Assembly (NCBI GenBank): GCA_009763385.1
Contig: CM019831.1
Location: forward strand, 17,386,080-17,450,079
Origin: Coix lacryma-jobi var. lacryma-jobi
Taxonomy: Eukaryota; Streptophyta; Magnoliopsida; Poales; Poaceae
Direction: 5' to 3'
DNA length: 64,000 nucleotides
Part shown: in pieces, positions 1-12,848 of the stretch
How positions within the stretch are numbered: the first letter of the stretch is position 1
How the letters are laid out: the number at the start of each line of letters is the position of its first letter
Notes under the pieces: generated by a model
What the model was told of the DNA's origin: nothing
The model's database searches: none
The model's input: the letters and a program-made list of their open reading frames with translations, nothing else
Position numbers and translations under genes: made by a program

Positions 1-1240
1 CTTTTACATCAATATCATGCATGTTTCAGGATTTTAAATGACGATTGCGTCCGGAAATGATTTGGAAAAGAGTATTTTCATCCTTATTTCCTGGATAGCC
101 TTACAAATTTCCAAACTGGGTGACGTCGCAAGATGATCTTTGTATGATGTTTTGCAGTACCTATCAGGCGGTACAATATTCAGGAGCGGAACATGCGAAT
201 CGATATAATCCGGAAGTATTCAGATCAGATTGCAGGTTCAACAGATTAATGGACATAATAAATATGGATATGTGGACGACAGAAGTCACCGCTACATTTT
301 CAGCCATGCATGTCAATAATTAATGTCTGAAAACTCATTTCAAAGAACAATTACAGCTCATTTGGAAGCTTCTGAAAATCTTCCAGCTTCTGTCCTTGTT
401 TTCAGATAGCAACTTGGACTGATGAGAATTTATTCTCACGAGCAGAAAACGCTTGTAGGGACAACGACCTACACACATATTATGTAGCAGTAGTGCTCTG
501 ACCTAATGACCTATTGTCACAACACACATATTCTTTCGAGAACATTGCGTAACAAGACTTCGAAAGCTGCTTCTGAAATTTGCTTTCAAAAGCATGTTCT
601 TTCTGAACCTGTCACCGTTTCTTGGTTTTGTGAGCAACGGCTGTCGTTGGCCACAGTCCATGCTAATTTGCATCCGCTCATTTGCACTTGTGATATTTAT
701 TGTACACATGCACTGGGGCTAGGGGCTCAGCTTCTGTCACAGAGATGTGAATGAATAGACCAAAAGCAGTGGAATCCAAGCTAACAATAATTGAAGTGAC
801 CAAAGACATGGATGGTACAGGATATAGGACTGCTTCCTCTTTAATCCAAATAATGGCCACTGGCATGTTTCTTCTCAGCGCATATGCATAAGAAAGCTTG
901 TACTAGTGACCTCTCAAATCTCTTTGTGGTTCAATGTTGTGATTTTTTGTGTACCTTTTCTTTGGTATGGTCATGTTCATCGAAAATGTGAGGCCAGTCG
1001 TCATTTTTAACAGCTATTGTGTTTCTTCAACCCATCAATGAGAGTAAATGTAATCTAAAAGGATGATTTCACTAAAGTTTGAAGATCGTTGGCGAGAACA
1101 AAAGGGTTAAAGTTTGTGGCGCATACATCTAGTATGATAGTATGTTAGTTTGTTCTTTTTATTTCAGTGCATATATATATAGCCATATAGGTCCATCAAA
1201 AAAGTAACATCCCAGGTCTTTCACTAATTCTCACCCTATG
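1..1240. other. Left-edge intergenic stretch, no gene recognised
   Basis: No recognisable coding region lies here. A short open frame from about 138 to 323 follows a possible splice acceptor (TTTTGCAG ending at 157) and runs to a TAA, so it could be the last exon of a gene entering from the left. Its translation matches nothing I know and the other two frames are almost as open. The rest is AT-rich non-coding sequence. Confidence 0.4.
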
Positions 1241-1254
1241 AAGGAGGGCAACTA

Positions 1255-1747
1255 CTTGGTTGGTTGGTTGCCTTTTTCACTTTTTCACTCATGATATTTT
1301 TTGGGGTATTAGTATCTTATTGGAGTGGTTGTCAAAATATGATCCCAACCCAGTGGATGGAAGTAGGAGATCTTGAGGAATTGCTATATCAAGTGATAAT
1401 GGCTGGGAGCAAAGTCGGTCACAGCCTGACAATACTGACTCTATGGTGCATATGGAAACAGAGGAATGCAAGGATTTTTAGGGATAGCAGAAAAGCAGAA
1501 CATGCTCTATTCATTGAGATTAAAGATGCATGTCAATTGTGGTCTCTTGCAGGGGGTCTTCTTGAAGCCTTTTTTTGTTGCTCTAATAAATAGTTTGTAA
1601 TAAGACCTTTGTTTTTTTCTTTTCAACTCCTCGTAGCTTAGGCTGCGGGGAGTTGCGCTTGTAATGACTGTTGCTATCCTCTTCTTATTACCTATCCACT
1701 TCTTATTATAATACAAAGTTGGGCAACCAGGTCTTTCAAAAAAAAAA
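1255..1747 (+). mobile_element. LINE (L1-type) 3' fragment with A-tail
   Basis: The frame ending at 1593 contains the block 'LTLWCIWKQRNARIFRD'. This is typical of the segment after the zinc-finger-like region (zf-RVT) at the C terminus of plant L1-type ORF2 proteins. It is followed by about 140 bases of 3' UTR and an A-run at 1738-1747, the expected end of a LINE inserted in plus orientation. Endonuclease and reverse transcriptase parts are absent, so the copy is 5'-truncated. The left edge is approximate and I found no convincing target duplication. Confidence 0.65.
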
Positions 1748-1842
1748 CTCATGCCATTTTCTCTCTATTTAGAAAATCAAGCATATGTCTGAGTGTGGCG
1801 AAGAACTAGTGACAAAAAGGTCCCTTTGAATAACCATTCTAC

Positions 1843-1866
1843 TCCCCCCCCCCCCCCCCAAAAAAA
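1843..1866. repeat. C-run followed by A-run homopolymer
   Basis: About 17 consecutive C residues run directly into an A-run. It is a simple low-complexity tract with length likely to vary, and a probable site of sequencing uncertainty. Confidence 0.9.
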
Positions 1867-2126
1867 TAATCATCTTAATTTTTCTATTTTTCTTTTGTCA
1901 CTGTGTGAACAAGCGAAGGCATGGAGACAATACGTGCAGTTATGCAGGGTTGCTCTAGGAATTTTTTACACTCTCTCCGTTATAAAATATTTGATGTTCT
2001 AAGATTTTAGATAAATTATTGTAAAGGAGAAATGGACCCCTATTTATTAGAAGGGCTTCCCATACTCTTTTTGACCCAAAATAATTGCACATCTTGTTTT
2101 TCGAGAAGCTAAATGTTGTTATGTTA

Positions 2127-2541
2127 GGGCATCTCTAAGAGTATCTAATAATTATTCTAAAAACATAGTGTTTTCTAACTCCCAAAGAAGTATTGGGAGG
2201 AATAAATAACACCATCTCCAACAGTTTTCAATAATCCACTCCTAAAATATATAAGACAATTTTACATCAGGAATCATATACTATTTCTAAATTATCTCAA
2301 CTACTTTTATAGGTTATTTCTCTCTTACACATTTCATCAGGAATCTACTCTTTTTTCACGCCCTTCCACTTTAGATTAGGAGACCGATATGCACGCATAA
2401 CTTTACGCATATGGGGGTAGTTTTTCCAAGTTCTAAAAGATTGGGAGGTGGGCTTGGGAGTGGGACGTTGGAGATGAGTTTTTTCAATCTTGCCAAAATT
2501 CTTAGATTGAAAGATTATTTTGGGTACTCTTGGAGATGCTC
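2127..2541. mobile_element. Tourist-like MITE (PIF/Harbinger type)
   Basis: The termini are inverted: GGGCATCTCTAAGAGTA on the left and, reverse-complemented, GAGCATCTCCAAGAGTA on the right. Both ends are flanked by TTA (2124-2126 and 2542-2544), the 3-base target duplication usual for PIF/Harbinger elements. The 415-base interior is AT-rich and non-coding. Confidence 0.8.
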
Positions 2542-2782
2542 TTACACCAAATATATACCATATTTATGATGCCTAATAGATATTATTATTAGGTTAATAG
2601 TGAAATATATTTTTATGATAAACATATTAGGATTTTGTTGGTCATTTTTCACATTTATGATGCCTAATAGATATTATTAGGTTACTAGTTTGGCACATTG
2701 AAAGTGAGAGAAATGTAGATTCAAGGGAGACAAAAAAAAACTTGTTTAATTAGTTCCGCTACCATATTGTGTTTATTTTTTT

Positions 2783-3165
2783 AGTACACAGATACTCACA
2801 AGTCACAACGCACATACACTCATCTCTATAAACACACATACACAAATCGTACCCTATGAACATCTATCTTCATCAAAGACTAAGCTGACAAATTCTCGAG
2901 ATTGCCGAAGGCACCACAAGTGTCTCGCTGTCGATGGAAACATCACCTACCACTGAAAGCACAACACCGTTAAATAAGTGGAGGTGATGTTTACAGGAAG
3001 GTATTGAGGCTCTTGTAACCACTAGTTTACAGGTCCTTTCAGCCCTTCAAATAAGTGGATATGAAAAAACATTGTAAGTATTACCCTTATTACCCATTGT
3101 ATGGGATTTGAATTTGAGTCCAGCCGTTATTGGAAAAACTTCAACCTAGTTAGGCGTACGCGTAT
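2783..3165 (-). mobile_element. Degenerate SINE-like sequence, antisense
   Basis: The stretch starting TTTTTTTAGTACACAGATACTC, with runs of ACACAC-type text and the block 'CTCGCTGTCGATGGAAACATC', resembles the reverse complement of a common grass SINE. It ends near 3110-3160 in a decayed tRNA-like segment around 'TTTGAATTTGAGTCC'. This is recognised from memory of the family rather than from a clean boundary. No target duplication was found. Confidence 0.35.
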
Positions 3166-3169
3166 CCAA

Positions 3170-4717
3170 GTGCTTAGAACACACTTAGAAAAAGAAATAT
3201 TGTTCTGCCGAGAAAAAAAAAACCAGCATCTTGACAGAGCACTATTATTAGTTTCGAAAGCAGTGGATTTATCATTGCACCATCAGAAAAGGACATCCTA
3301 GGCACTTCACCGTATGAAGGAGGGCAACCAGATGGGGACTTGGAAGGTGCCTTTCACATATGCCACTTCCGGCCTGTGTTCCTGCTTGCACCAACAATTC
3401 CATTTTGCTCTAGTGAAGGAAATTGTGCGGACAAATACATTCGTTTACTTATTATTATCACACCCCTGGAGTCTATGGGGGAGAGGTTGGCTCATGAACC
3501 TCTATAATTTATTTCAAGTGTTTAAAAGAGGATTTGCTTCGTTAACTATGATTTAGTTCAAAGTAAATTTGAATGAAATCGTATGGTTTTTTAGCCCAAT
3601 CTGTACTAAATACCAGTGATTCGTATTCAAATCGACCCTCACAGTCGTCCCAAAGAAGTTCAAAAGGCAGCAGCCTTTACACCAGCCCCACACACAGTCA
3701 TGCATGCAAGACTAGCAGGGTGACTGGTTTGACACGCTGAACGTGTGCCATGGGCTTGTCTGCTCGACGCATACCTGCATATGTCCTGGTATACACTGTC
3801 CTTCGGTTCCCTTGCTCCTTCGATCTTGTCTCTCAGCCAAATAAAGAGCATCATCAGGACTCGCTTTCTGTGCGTGTGTGTGCCATGAAAGCTTGGAAGA
3901 AACCAACCAAAGGACACGGAATCCATCGTATTCTCAGGACAGCGCAACTCTGAAGTGACCAATAGGCCATGGATGATTGCTTCCAGGCGAGGGGAGCTGG
4001 ATGAGGATGGCTTTGGAGCAACGTGAGGCACGACCTAGCCTGAAGTGCGAACAGAATATATGCGTGCCCCAACACTTCACTGCACTAGATTTTATTTGTA
4101 GACCTTTGGATTTCGCAAAAAGATTTTGTTGGTCATTGTTTATGCTGAGACTGATGGTGATCTAGCGGCTAACCTTGAATCTATATGAGGCGTGTAGGCC
4201 ACTGATTTGGGCATCAACGCAAAGAACATGACTCTTGCTTTGGTTTTGTGTTATCTATCTGATCTGTGTTGGTATAGCTTCAACTTTTATGTACAATAAT
4301 CTCAAGTTAGAGGCTAAGGTTGAATCTTTGAGCTGTAGAGGACGCCGCCTGTTTGAACTTTTAGGGAATAGTTCTCTCTTTCTTGTTTAATGTCCAAACG
4401 TTTCTTCATTGTAAAGCATTCTTATCCCATACTTGCAGGTACAGCCTTTTGCTGTACCAAATAAATTAAAATTTAGGCATGTGTTTCTTCTTTTTCATTT
4501 GATAAAAACAATCATGTACATGAATTCTATGAAGCACTAGCACATCAGCATGTGCTCCTACACAAACTAGAAATTACATGTATTTTAAAGGCACATGAAG
4601 GTTAGAAGTTTGCGGATAAATTTGATGCTTACAACTAATCAAAGTTACGATCTTTGTGCATTCGCTCTCTCATTTGTTTATTTTCTAACACAATCTCTCT
4701 ATAAATATTTTGCAATC
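3170..4717. other. Intergenic, no gene recognised
   Basis: Short open frames here (for example 3660-4031) lack any family signature. A segment near 3280-3328 repeats, with divergence, the sequence at 1195-1253, including a shared block TATGAAGGAGGGCAAC. This suggests an old local duplication. Otherwise the stretch is AT-rich non-coding DNA. Confidence 0.5.
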
Positions 4718-4730
4718 TTTATCTAGGTGT

Positions 4731-4949
4731 GCAAGCGAGCGCTAGACCAGCTAATCTAGTTGTTCGCTTTGCACCTTGTCGGCTAGAGTTTGAACCCCAT
4801 CGGCGCCGTCAGCCCAGTCTCACGAGAGCTGTGGTGCCGCTGTGTATGAGTGGGGCAGAGGTTCAGGGGTTTTCTCGATATGCGTGAGAAAGTCTTCGTT
4901 TGAAGCACAATGCCCGGAGCTGTCTTACCCCTTGCGGGTCAAGTTTTTT
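4731..4949 (+). mobile_element. SINE with oligo(T) tail and 13-base target duplication
   Basis: A 219-base unit is flanked by the direct repeat TTTATCTAGGTGT (4718-4730 and 4950-4962) and ends in a T-run. Near its 5' end is GAGTTTGAACCCC, close to the polymerase III box B consensus of tRNA-derived SINEs. Grass SINEs of the Au and p-SINE type also end in oligo(T) rather than oligo(A). Because the T-run touches the repeat, the exact 3' boundary is ambiguous by a few bases. Confidence 0.8.
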
Positions 4950-4962
4950 TTTATCTAGGTGT

Positions 4963-7099
4963 AATAATAGGCTTTGGTTACAACTGGTCTATACATTTTC
5001 CATCCCTCATTAATATTTTTTAAGAAAACTCAACAGCCCCCCCCCCCCTCCCCCCTCCTTTAAACATCTGTTTACATTTTATTAAGAATATGAATTTTAA
5101 ATTCTAATGCACCATGAGTTACTACAATGACTATTATTCTCAACGATTGATGAAGTCTACCAATTGATGAAAAGATGTTTCTATTTTTTAAGAAAAAGAA
5201 TTTCTAACATTTATCTTCCTTTCCAGCGTGACTCGTGGGGATTAATAATGTGAATTGTCCAAAGTGACCCTCCAACCACTAATAGTAAAATAATTTATCT
5301 AATGTCTTTAAAGATATGGGAGGTGCAATTTACATGAAAAGGGTTACTTCAGAACATTTTATATAATAAAATATGGAGTAATTTATGATAAAGGTTTACT
5401 TAAGGTTATTTTTCATAATGGAAATGTGGTAACATTGATATATGTTTAAGGGATTATTTTAGGCTATTTTATAATACAGAGGTGAGTATATCGCTAATAT
5501 TATTGGTGATGATTAGGGTCTACCAGATTTTAGGATGTTTCTGAACAATGCGTCAAACCCTTCAGACGATGGGACGGGTAGGAACATTTTATCCCTATTC
5601 CACTTGCGTGAAAAGGGACTAATAGACAAAAAAAAGTTTACCACCAGCTGTGAAAAGGAACAAAAGGCGATGGCACATTAAAGCAGATTCTTTTCCTTTT
5701 TATTTCTTTCTTTCTTGAGTGGAAGAACAAACTTTATTTCTGGGTTATGCTGAGTTAAAAAATGTTAAGAACAGAAAGTGCCCAGAAATAGAGTAACTTG
5801 CCGATAATCGATCGAACGTTTCCAAAATTAATATTTGTAGTGCTAAAAAGAGCACCTTTGATACTTATTAGCAATAGCATTCTATGAAACCCAGCTGGAT
5901 AACTCATAGTCACAATCATCCAGAAAGAAAATGAGAGGAAAACAGTAGTATGCTTGTCATGTCATGTTGAAGTTTCTGTGAAGGCTGATCTGGAGTACAG
6001 GATTGTCTAGTTAAGTCAACGGTCAAAAGCGCTCTATATACGTATAATACGTACAATATACAGCATGGAACGTTGCAACCATAGGTTATTTGCCCTTTTG
6101 CAGTAGAATAACATAGGCAGCAGCAGCTAGTGCCGAACGAATTTAATCTAGAATTAGTTATACTTTAATTTGCTAATAACTGTACTGATAGCAACACACG
6201 ATTAAACTAAAAAGGGATGACAACACGCAATTAGCAACTCTAATCGTGTGGAGCTAATAGACAAATGCGTCAGCACTACTCTTTAGTGTCATGGGCCCAT
6301 GTCATCATGAAAGGTACATTTTGGTCGAGTAAACACAAACACACAGAGAGCAGAAGACTGACGACTGACGACCTAAAATTGGTCATCCACGTATCGTCGT
6401 TTCAGTATCAGGGAATAATAAATGGCTAAGCAGGAGCTACGTACTGTACATCAGTAGGTACAGTGTCACAGTTAGACTGACAGTGTCGCCAGTTTTCTTC
6501 AAGAATCATGTACCTGCTATGCAGCTCAGTTCACTTGCTCCACTAATTTTGATTTGTGTTAAACAAAAACATCTGTCATGGTTGAATCCACGTCGATATT
6601 CTTCCAACTAGTCTCATAATAATTGGTGTGGGACCTGAATGCTGCAGGAAAAATATATGGAAAAGCCAGGGTAGTTTGGGTGAATTTCCTTGTTCGTTAG
6701 CTAGTCAATGGGGAGGGCAAGCAAAGTCGTCTTAAACAATTTTTAGGCTCAGACCCCCATCCTATTTATTGAGCAACCTATGCTCAGTTGCTCACCTTCC
6801 CCCCTTCTTTTCTAATATTCAACTTGCTCTGCTCCTAACAAAATCTTGTCTCATGGCCAAAAGATTGTAGTTGTAGGACCATGTTATGAGATTACAAGAT
6901 CTACTAGTAGGATAATTTAGTATGATAAAGATCTCCGTGCTGATACGGGTACGTGAGCCTGTATTGACAGCCCCAGGATTACAAGTGGACAGCCTCAGAT
7001 ACATCGATCAACTGGAGAATCTGTACGGTAGCCAATCCAAGCCGTTCGCGCGTGATCCAATGAGACGGTCAGAATTACTTCCTCCTTGCTTCGACGTGC
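4963..7099. other. Intergenic, AT-rich, no gene
   Basis: No coding exon was recognised. The stretch has C-rich low complexity at 5035-5060 and otherwise AT-rich sequence. The last few hundred bases are presumably upstream regulatory DNA of the receptor kinase whose transcript appears to begin after about 7100. Confidence 0.5.
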
Positions 7100-7335
7100 T
7101 GGGAGCGCTCCGATAAATTTGACAATTCAATTGCGCCTGTGCCTTAGCTCTAGCTCCTCAGTCTCTCTCAGTCTCAGCTCAGTGCTGAAGCCTGAAGCTT
7201 CTGTCCACCATCCTCTTTCCATGTCTCCCAACTGAGTGTTCGTTATAACTTCTGAGGCTCAGTCGGTCAGAGAAAGTTCTAAGAAGCTGGGTGCACCACA
7301 GGCCTGACTGATGCTTCTCTCCCCTTCTTCTCTTG
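7100..7335 (+). promoter_or_regulatory. Candidate 5' non-coding exon of the LRR-II receptor kinase
   Basis: A pyrimidine-rich, CTCAG-repeated leader-like stretch ends in a strong donor, TTG|GTAAGT, at 7335/7336. A matching acceptor (GAATGCAG) ends at 8423, about 95 bases upstream of the start codon at 8519. This would make a 1.1-kb leader intron. The intron contains a partial direct repeat of 'TTCTTGCCGGTCTTCC' (about 7342 and 7420). This is inferred from splice consensus only; the transcription start is not visible. Confidence 0.45.
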
Positions 7336-8518
7336 GTAAGTTCTTGCCGGTCTTCCTTGCTACATGCATGCTCGTCGTCGTCTTCTATGAGTATCTGTTT
7401 GCTTGACTTGATTGCTAGTTCTTGCCGGTCTTCCTTGCTGCATGCTCAGTTGCTCACATACAAGTATCACCTGTTTGACTTGTTCTTGGTCGTCGTCGTC
7501 TTCGAGTATCTGTTTCTCTGTTTGCTTGACTAGATTGCCTGCCCTCCATTAGAGCTGTTTCCCTGCTTCAGGGCTTATAGCAGCAGACTGTGCTTCTTGC
7601 TTGCCTTTGTGGCAAAAACAATGGAAAGATTGTTTCAGCCCAAACACTACCAAACAGGAAAACCCTGCCTGTAGAGGACTGGGAAGTTTCCACCTGCATA
7701 GCAAAATGGACAGGAAATGAGTGAGAAAGTTCACTCACCTGCATGCACATCATGATCCCTAGTCTTGAAACAGAATAGGAACTAGGAAGTTACCTTTGAG
7801 AAGTTGCTATGCAAGCGCCAAAAAGGGAGACACAAACATGCTTACTGCTCAACGAATTTTGATGCCGGCACAACTGCCAGCGATTCCGCTTTGCTGTACA
7901 TTCCACTACGGAATTACTAAATAAAAAAGGGGTTATCATGTACTACAGAGCCAGTGAGAATATATAGGGGCTGGCTGTAGTAACTGACAAGGTATGTAGG
8001 GTCATTAGGTTCCATCTAGATACAGATAATCTCACTGGCCCCGGATTCTGGACTCACATGTAAATGTCTATGCTGGATGAACTTTTCTTTCTGAGAAATG
8101 CAAGAGGAAACTTCTGGGGATTGCTGCATACTAGTGAGCTACTGAAGTTCAGTTACCACACAGACTCATTTCACACATACAAATCTTTTTCCACTCTCAA
8201 ATACGATACATTTTTTTTAATACGAGAAGTCAACTAAACGTTGATGGCTGTAGACATAATCATAACAAACTGATGTATAGATTCTTGGCATGTTGTTATA
8301 CCATTCCATCTTGCTTCCAGAATTCCAGTTCTGAACCATGCCAGATTTTCTTCTCTGAGTATTTCTGTTTTCCATTCTTCTATGCTTGCTCTCTTCTTAC
8401 ACACTTTGTTTCATTGAATGCAGCAGTCTAGCATCGATTTCACTTCACAGGGGCTTATTTTTTTAAGTAAACAGATTCAGAGTACATTCAGCAGTGCATC
8501 TGTCCCTGAAACAAAAAC

Positions 8519-11500
8519 ATGATGATACATTCAGAAATAATGAAGCTATTAGCTTTAGTGTTACTTCTGTGGGGATGCCAACAGCCTTCTCTTTCTCTCA
8601 CTGTCGACTTCCAAGGTATGGCCATGGCATTTAGAATTTTCACCAAATAAGATGTTCTGATTAGCTGGCATTAGATAAGCAATTTATATATTTAAATTGA
8701 AACTTTGATCTGACAAGCTTTCATCAGAGGCATACAAATTATTTGCTATGGACAAGATTATACTGACCACAGAAGTGGATCTTAGACATTTGGCTCCCTG
8801 TCCATGTAATATTTGAATTAGAAACTCTAGAAGAAATCTGCACAATAGATAAAAATGTATACCAATGGAATGGTCAGACCACATGCTTGACCCCCACTAA
8901 TTAGTGCCCTTGTAATATTCTCACAAGGAGGAGCATAAAAGCATTTCTATTGAGCACTGTTCATTTTCTTTGGTTGAAATATATATAATTTGAATTGGCA
9001 AAATATAGTCTTCTATGCCCTGTCCACTTAAGTGCTACAGATTCCAGATTGCATGTGAGGCACTGAATAGATTTAATAAGAAGTATTTTGCCACTTTTTG
9101 AGAACTTGAGTCTATTACCTTGGGACCCCAGAAATAAGAGTGTTTTGTCTGCAGTCGAAGCACTGGTTGAAATGAAGATGCAACTTAATGATAACCGTGG
9201 TGTCCTTAGTGATTGGAAGGATAATCAAATGAGCCCCTGCTACTGGGCCAATGTTAATTGTCAAGACAACAAAGTTACAACAATGTAAGTTCAACCTATT
9301 CATCTCAGCTTTCTAGACTTTTAACTCTATTACTGCCAGGTAGAAAATTCACATTATAGTCATCGAACATAAGGAAATCTCCAATTCTAACAGTTGACAA
9401 TGCCTAAAGTGATTATTCCCAACCATTTGTAAAAGGAGGAGTTTTCATTTGAATGGAATTGTTTCATGCTCCATTCCTTCCTAATTTTACTATTATAAGC
9501 TTGTAATGCTGTGTGCTTGTGTTCACATCACTATTTGCTTAGTTTCTCATTATGAATTTGCAGAACTTTGGGCTCATCTGGGTTAACAGGAGCCTTATCA
9601 CCTAGCATTGCAAAGCTAACAACTTTACAGCAGCTGTAAGTTGCCCATGTATTCTTTTGAGGGTCCAACATTTGGTACTCATGAAAATAGGTTTAATCAT
9701 TTATAAAATTATGTCCCCATACAAGATGGATAAACTTGCTGCTTGCAACATACTATGTTTTCAGGATACTGGATAACAACAACATAACTGGAGGGATTCC
9801 TCTGGAGTTTGGAAACCTATCAAGTTTGACAATTCTAAACCTTGGAAGAAATAATTTAAATGGGCCGATACCGGACTCCCTTGGACAACTTTCTAAACTC
9901 CAAAATCTGTAAGTCAGCCATGACCTTATATTATCATGACTGATAAAGAAGCCCTGAGTGATAACTGATAACTTGTACAGGGATCTAAGCTACAATTATT
10001 TAAGCGGAAATATCCCAAGCTCTTTCTCAAATCTTACATCATTGAATGATATGTAAGTTTTTTTTCTTCACGGTGACAAGATGTAAAAGTAAAACCTGTC
10101 AAATTTACCGCTGTCATACTTGCTAGTGCCATTATATTAGTTCATTCAAGAAAGTGAATAGTTGTTCAATTACCATGTAACATAACTCAATTTATTTTGC
10201 AGTAATCTAGCATATAATAATATTAGAGGCGAAATCCCACAACATCTACTTCAGGTGGCTCAATACAAGTATGTCATATATCTGTAGCAAAGCAGACTAC
10301 AGAAACAAAATTAATCATTTCATGTGTGCTACTTTACAGTATCCTTAGTAGATGATTTTTGCTTCCCAGCTATACAGGCAACCACTTGAATTGTGGCCAA
10401 AATTTATTTTCATGTGAAGGAGGCAGCACAAGGACAGGTAATTACTATAAAAATTGGTAAACCATAGTGACAAATTGAGACTAAATTTGGAGAGAAACTG
10501 AGGGCATTTTTCTCAGAATGAATGCTTGCTAATGCATTCAGGTGGGTCAAAAAATTCCAAGCTAAAGGTGGTTATTGGAAGCATTGCTGGAGCAGTCACT
10601 CTTTTAGTAACCGTAGTTCTATTTTTGCTATGGTGGCAAAGAATGCGTTACCGGCCTGAAATCTTCATTGACGTGTCAGGTCTGCCCAGCAGCATAACTA
10701 TGTTTGTTAAATAATTACCATAGTGGCAATTTTCAATGAGGAAAACATATTTCCATGGATCGAAATGGCTCAATAAATTAAGCATTCTGAAAGAAAATAT
10801 CCAACTTCTTTTATCTGATAAAAGATAAACATGTCCAACTATTCCAGGTCAGAATGATCATATGCTTGAGTTTGGGCAAATAAAGCGGTTCTCATGGCGG
10901 GAGCTTCAGATTGCAACCAACAATTTCAGTGAACAGAATGTTCTTGGCAAGGGTGGTTTTGGTAAGGTGTATAAAGGAGTACTTCCAGGTCCAAACAGTA
11001 TAAAGATTGCAGTGAAACGGCTACTGGATGTGGACAGTCGTGAAGGGGAAATGGCTTTCCTCAGAGAAGTTGAATTGATAAGCATTGCTGTGCACAAGAA
11101 CATATTGAGGTTGATAGGATTCTGTACAACACCAACAGAGAGGCTCTTGGTCTACCCTTTCATGGAGAATCTTAGTGTTGCATCCCGTTTAAGAGGTACA
11201 ACTAAAGCTATGATCATCACTTCCTTATTATATATCTTAATTCATAGTAAGGTCATGGGCCATGGCTTTGTTTGTTTGGATGTTCTTCGCTCAGAATCAT
11301 CCATTGAAGCATATAGTTGTGTCAATGATGTAACATATTTTTTTGAGCGAGAATACAGCAGGGGAAGCCCCCACTGTAAGATCTTTATTATTATTATTAT
11401 TAAAAGAAAAGTAAAAGAGGAAAAAGAGTACAAGCCTGTACAACTATACAGCAGCCACCGAAACAGAAAGAGAAACAGGTCTAAGGACGACAAAAAGAAA

Positions 11501-12848
11501 AGAAACTAAGCTAGGGAGTCTATACAAAGAGAAAAAGCTGGTCGTTTAGCATCACTGAATCTCAAAGCTTGCAGTTTAGCTTCCTCCATGAACAGCCTCT
11601 TCCAAGAACTAAAGGAGGGATGTCCTCTATCAAAGATGATGAGGTAACATATTGCCAAAGACTAGGAGTGAACGTGGTAAATGCTTGCTGAAACTATGCA
11701 GCATTAAAAAAGGATACATAGTTGAACTTTCTCTAACTTTTATCCAGCATTATATAAAAGTTTCAAACAACTCAGGTAACATAGTAATTTTCCCTATATC
11801 CTTCATATTCTCAAATATGTTAATAATGATTGCATTGCAGATATAAAACTAAACGAACCAGCGTTAGATTGGTCTACAAGAATGCAAATTGCTCTTGGCG
11901 CTGCCCGTGGTTTGGAATACCTTCATGAGCACTGCAATCCCAAGATCATCCACCGTGACGTCAAGGCGGCAAATGTCCTGCTTGATGGGAACTTTGAAGC
12001 AGTGGTAGGAGATTTTGGGTTGGCAAAGATGATGGACGTAGGGAGGAATACAGTAACAACATTGCTTCGTGGGACTATGGGCCACGTAGCTCCTGAGTAC
12101 ATAAAGACAGGAAGGCCATCAGTGAAGACAGATATCTTTGGATATGGTGTCATGCTGTTAGAGATAGTGACAGGAGAGCGGGCAATTGCATTCCATCCTG
12201 ACCGTATAGAAGAAGCAGGCGAGATCATGCTCATTGATCAGGTAAGATAATTACATGATCCTATTGGTACGAGTAAATCAGTACATATCAGGTGCATAGT
12301 GTTACTGAGAGGTCAAGAAAAACTGAGAAGAATGTTGAGGTCTAAACAGAAATTTTGCAAACCGTAGTAATCTGAAATATACTATCAGTAGCAACTAGGT
12401 ATAACCATGCAATTATCTTACATTTTCTCTGGTCAAACATTGGTTCACATGCCCACATAGTTGTCCCCTCTTAGGAAACAATACTTAAATTCACGAGTTG
12501 ATTCAAATGACTGCAAATGTGAAGGTCAAGCTATGGATGGAAGAAGGGCGACTACTCGACCTAGCGGATCGCAATCTAGGTGGCATCTACAACCTTGAAG
12601 AGCTGGAGAAGGCTACCCAGATAGCACTCCTCTGCACTCACATGGACCCTGATCAACGCCCTACAATGTCTGAGGTGGTGCAGATGCTGGAAGGAGATAT
12701 TGTCCCCGCAGAGCGGTGGGAGGAATGGCAGCTGGCTGAGCTCCAACGACGACAACAGCATGAAATGAGGCAACAGGGCAAACTATTCAACTTCAGTGAA
12801 GAGTCTCTAAACATCCAGGAAGCCATTGAGTTGTCAACTGGCAGATGA
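8519..12848 (+). CDS. LRR-II family receptor-like protein kinase, intact, 11 coding exons
   Basis: Exons: 8519-8615, 9155-9284, 9564-9635, 9765-9908, 9981-10052, 10203-10268, 10370-10437, 10542-10679, 10848-11195, 11841-12241 and 12525-12848. All introns are GT-AG and phases agree throughout, giving 619 residues. Exon 1 encodes a hydrophobic signal peptide. Next come an LRR N-cap with the SPCYW motif, then about four LRRs on 72- or 144-base exons, and a transmembrane segment near residues 224-246. The kinase has GKGGFG, AVK, HRDVKAAN (an RD kinase), DFG and an APEY segment. The closest family I recognise is LRR-RLK subfamily II, At5g63710 type, at the plasma membrane. The ATG at 9088 is not the start because it lies in the first intron. 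A truncated LINE sits in intron 9. Confidence 0.93.
11340..11643 (-). mobile_element. 5'-truncated LINE in receptor-kinase intron 9
   Basis: About 304 bases are flanked by the direct repeat GTAACATATT (11330-11339 and 11644-11653). The T-run at the left end is the poly(A) tail of a minus-strand insertion. The minus strand begins with a frame containing FMEEAKLQALRF and SLCIDSLA, then a stop, resembling the very C-terminal end of plant LINE ORF2. A 3' UTR containing a TAA repeat follows. The flanking exons and their splice sites are undisturbed. Confidence 0.85.

Noticed and set aside
4731..4820. tRNA gene at the SINE head
   Set aside because: Only a box B-like motif is present; no cloverleaf or anticodon stem could be drawn, and the target duplication shows it is a SINE.
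9088..9154. ATG at 9088 as start of the receptor kinase
   Set aside because: It lies before the acceptor at 9154. Exon 1 at 8519-8615 supplies a signal peptide and the phase fits.
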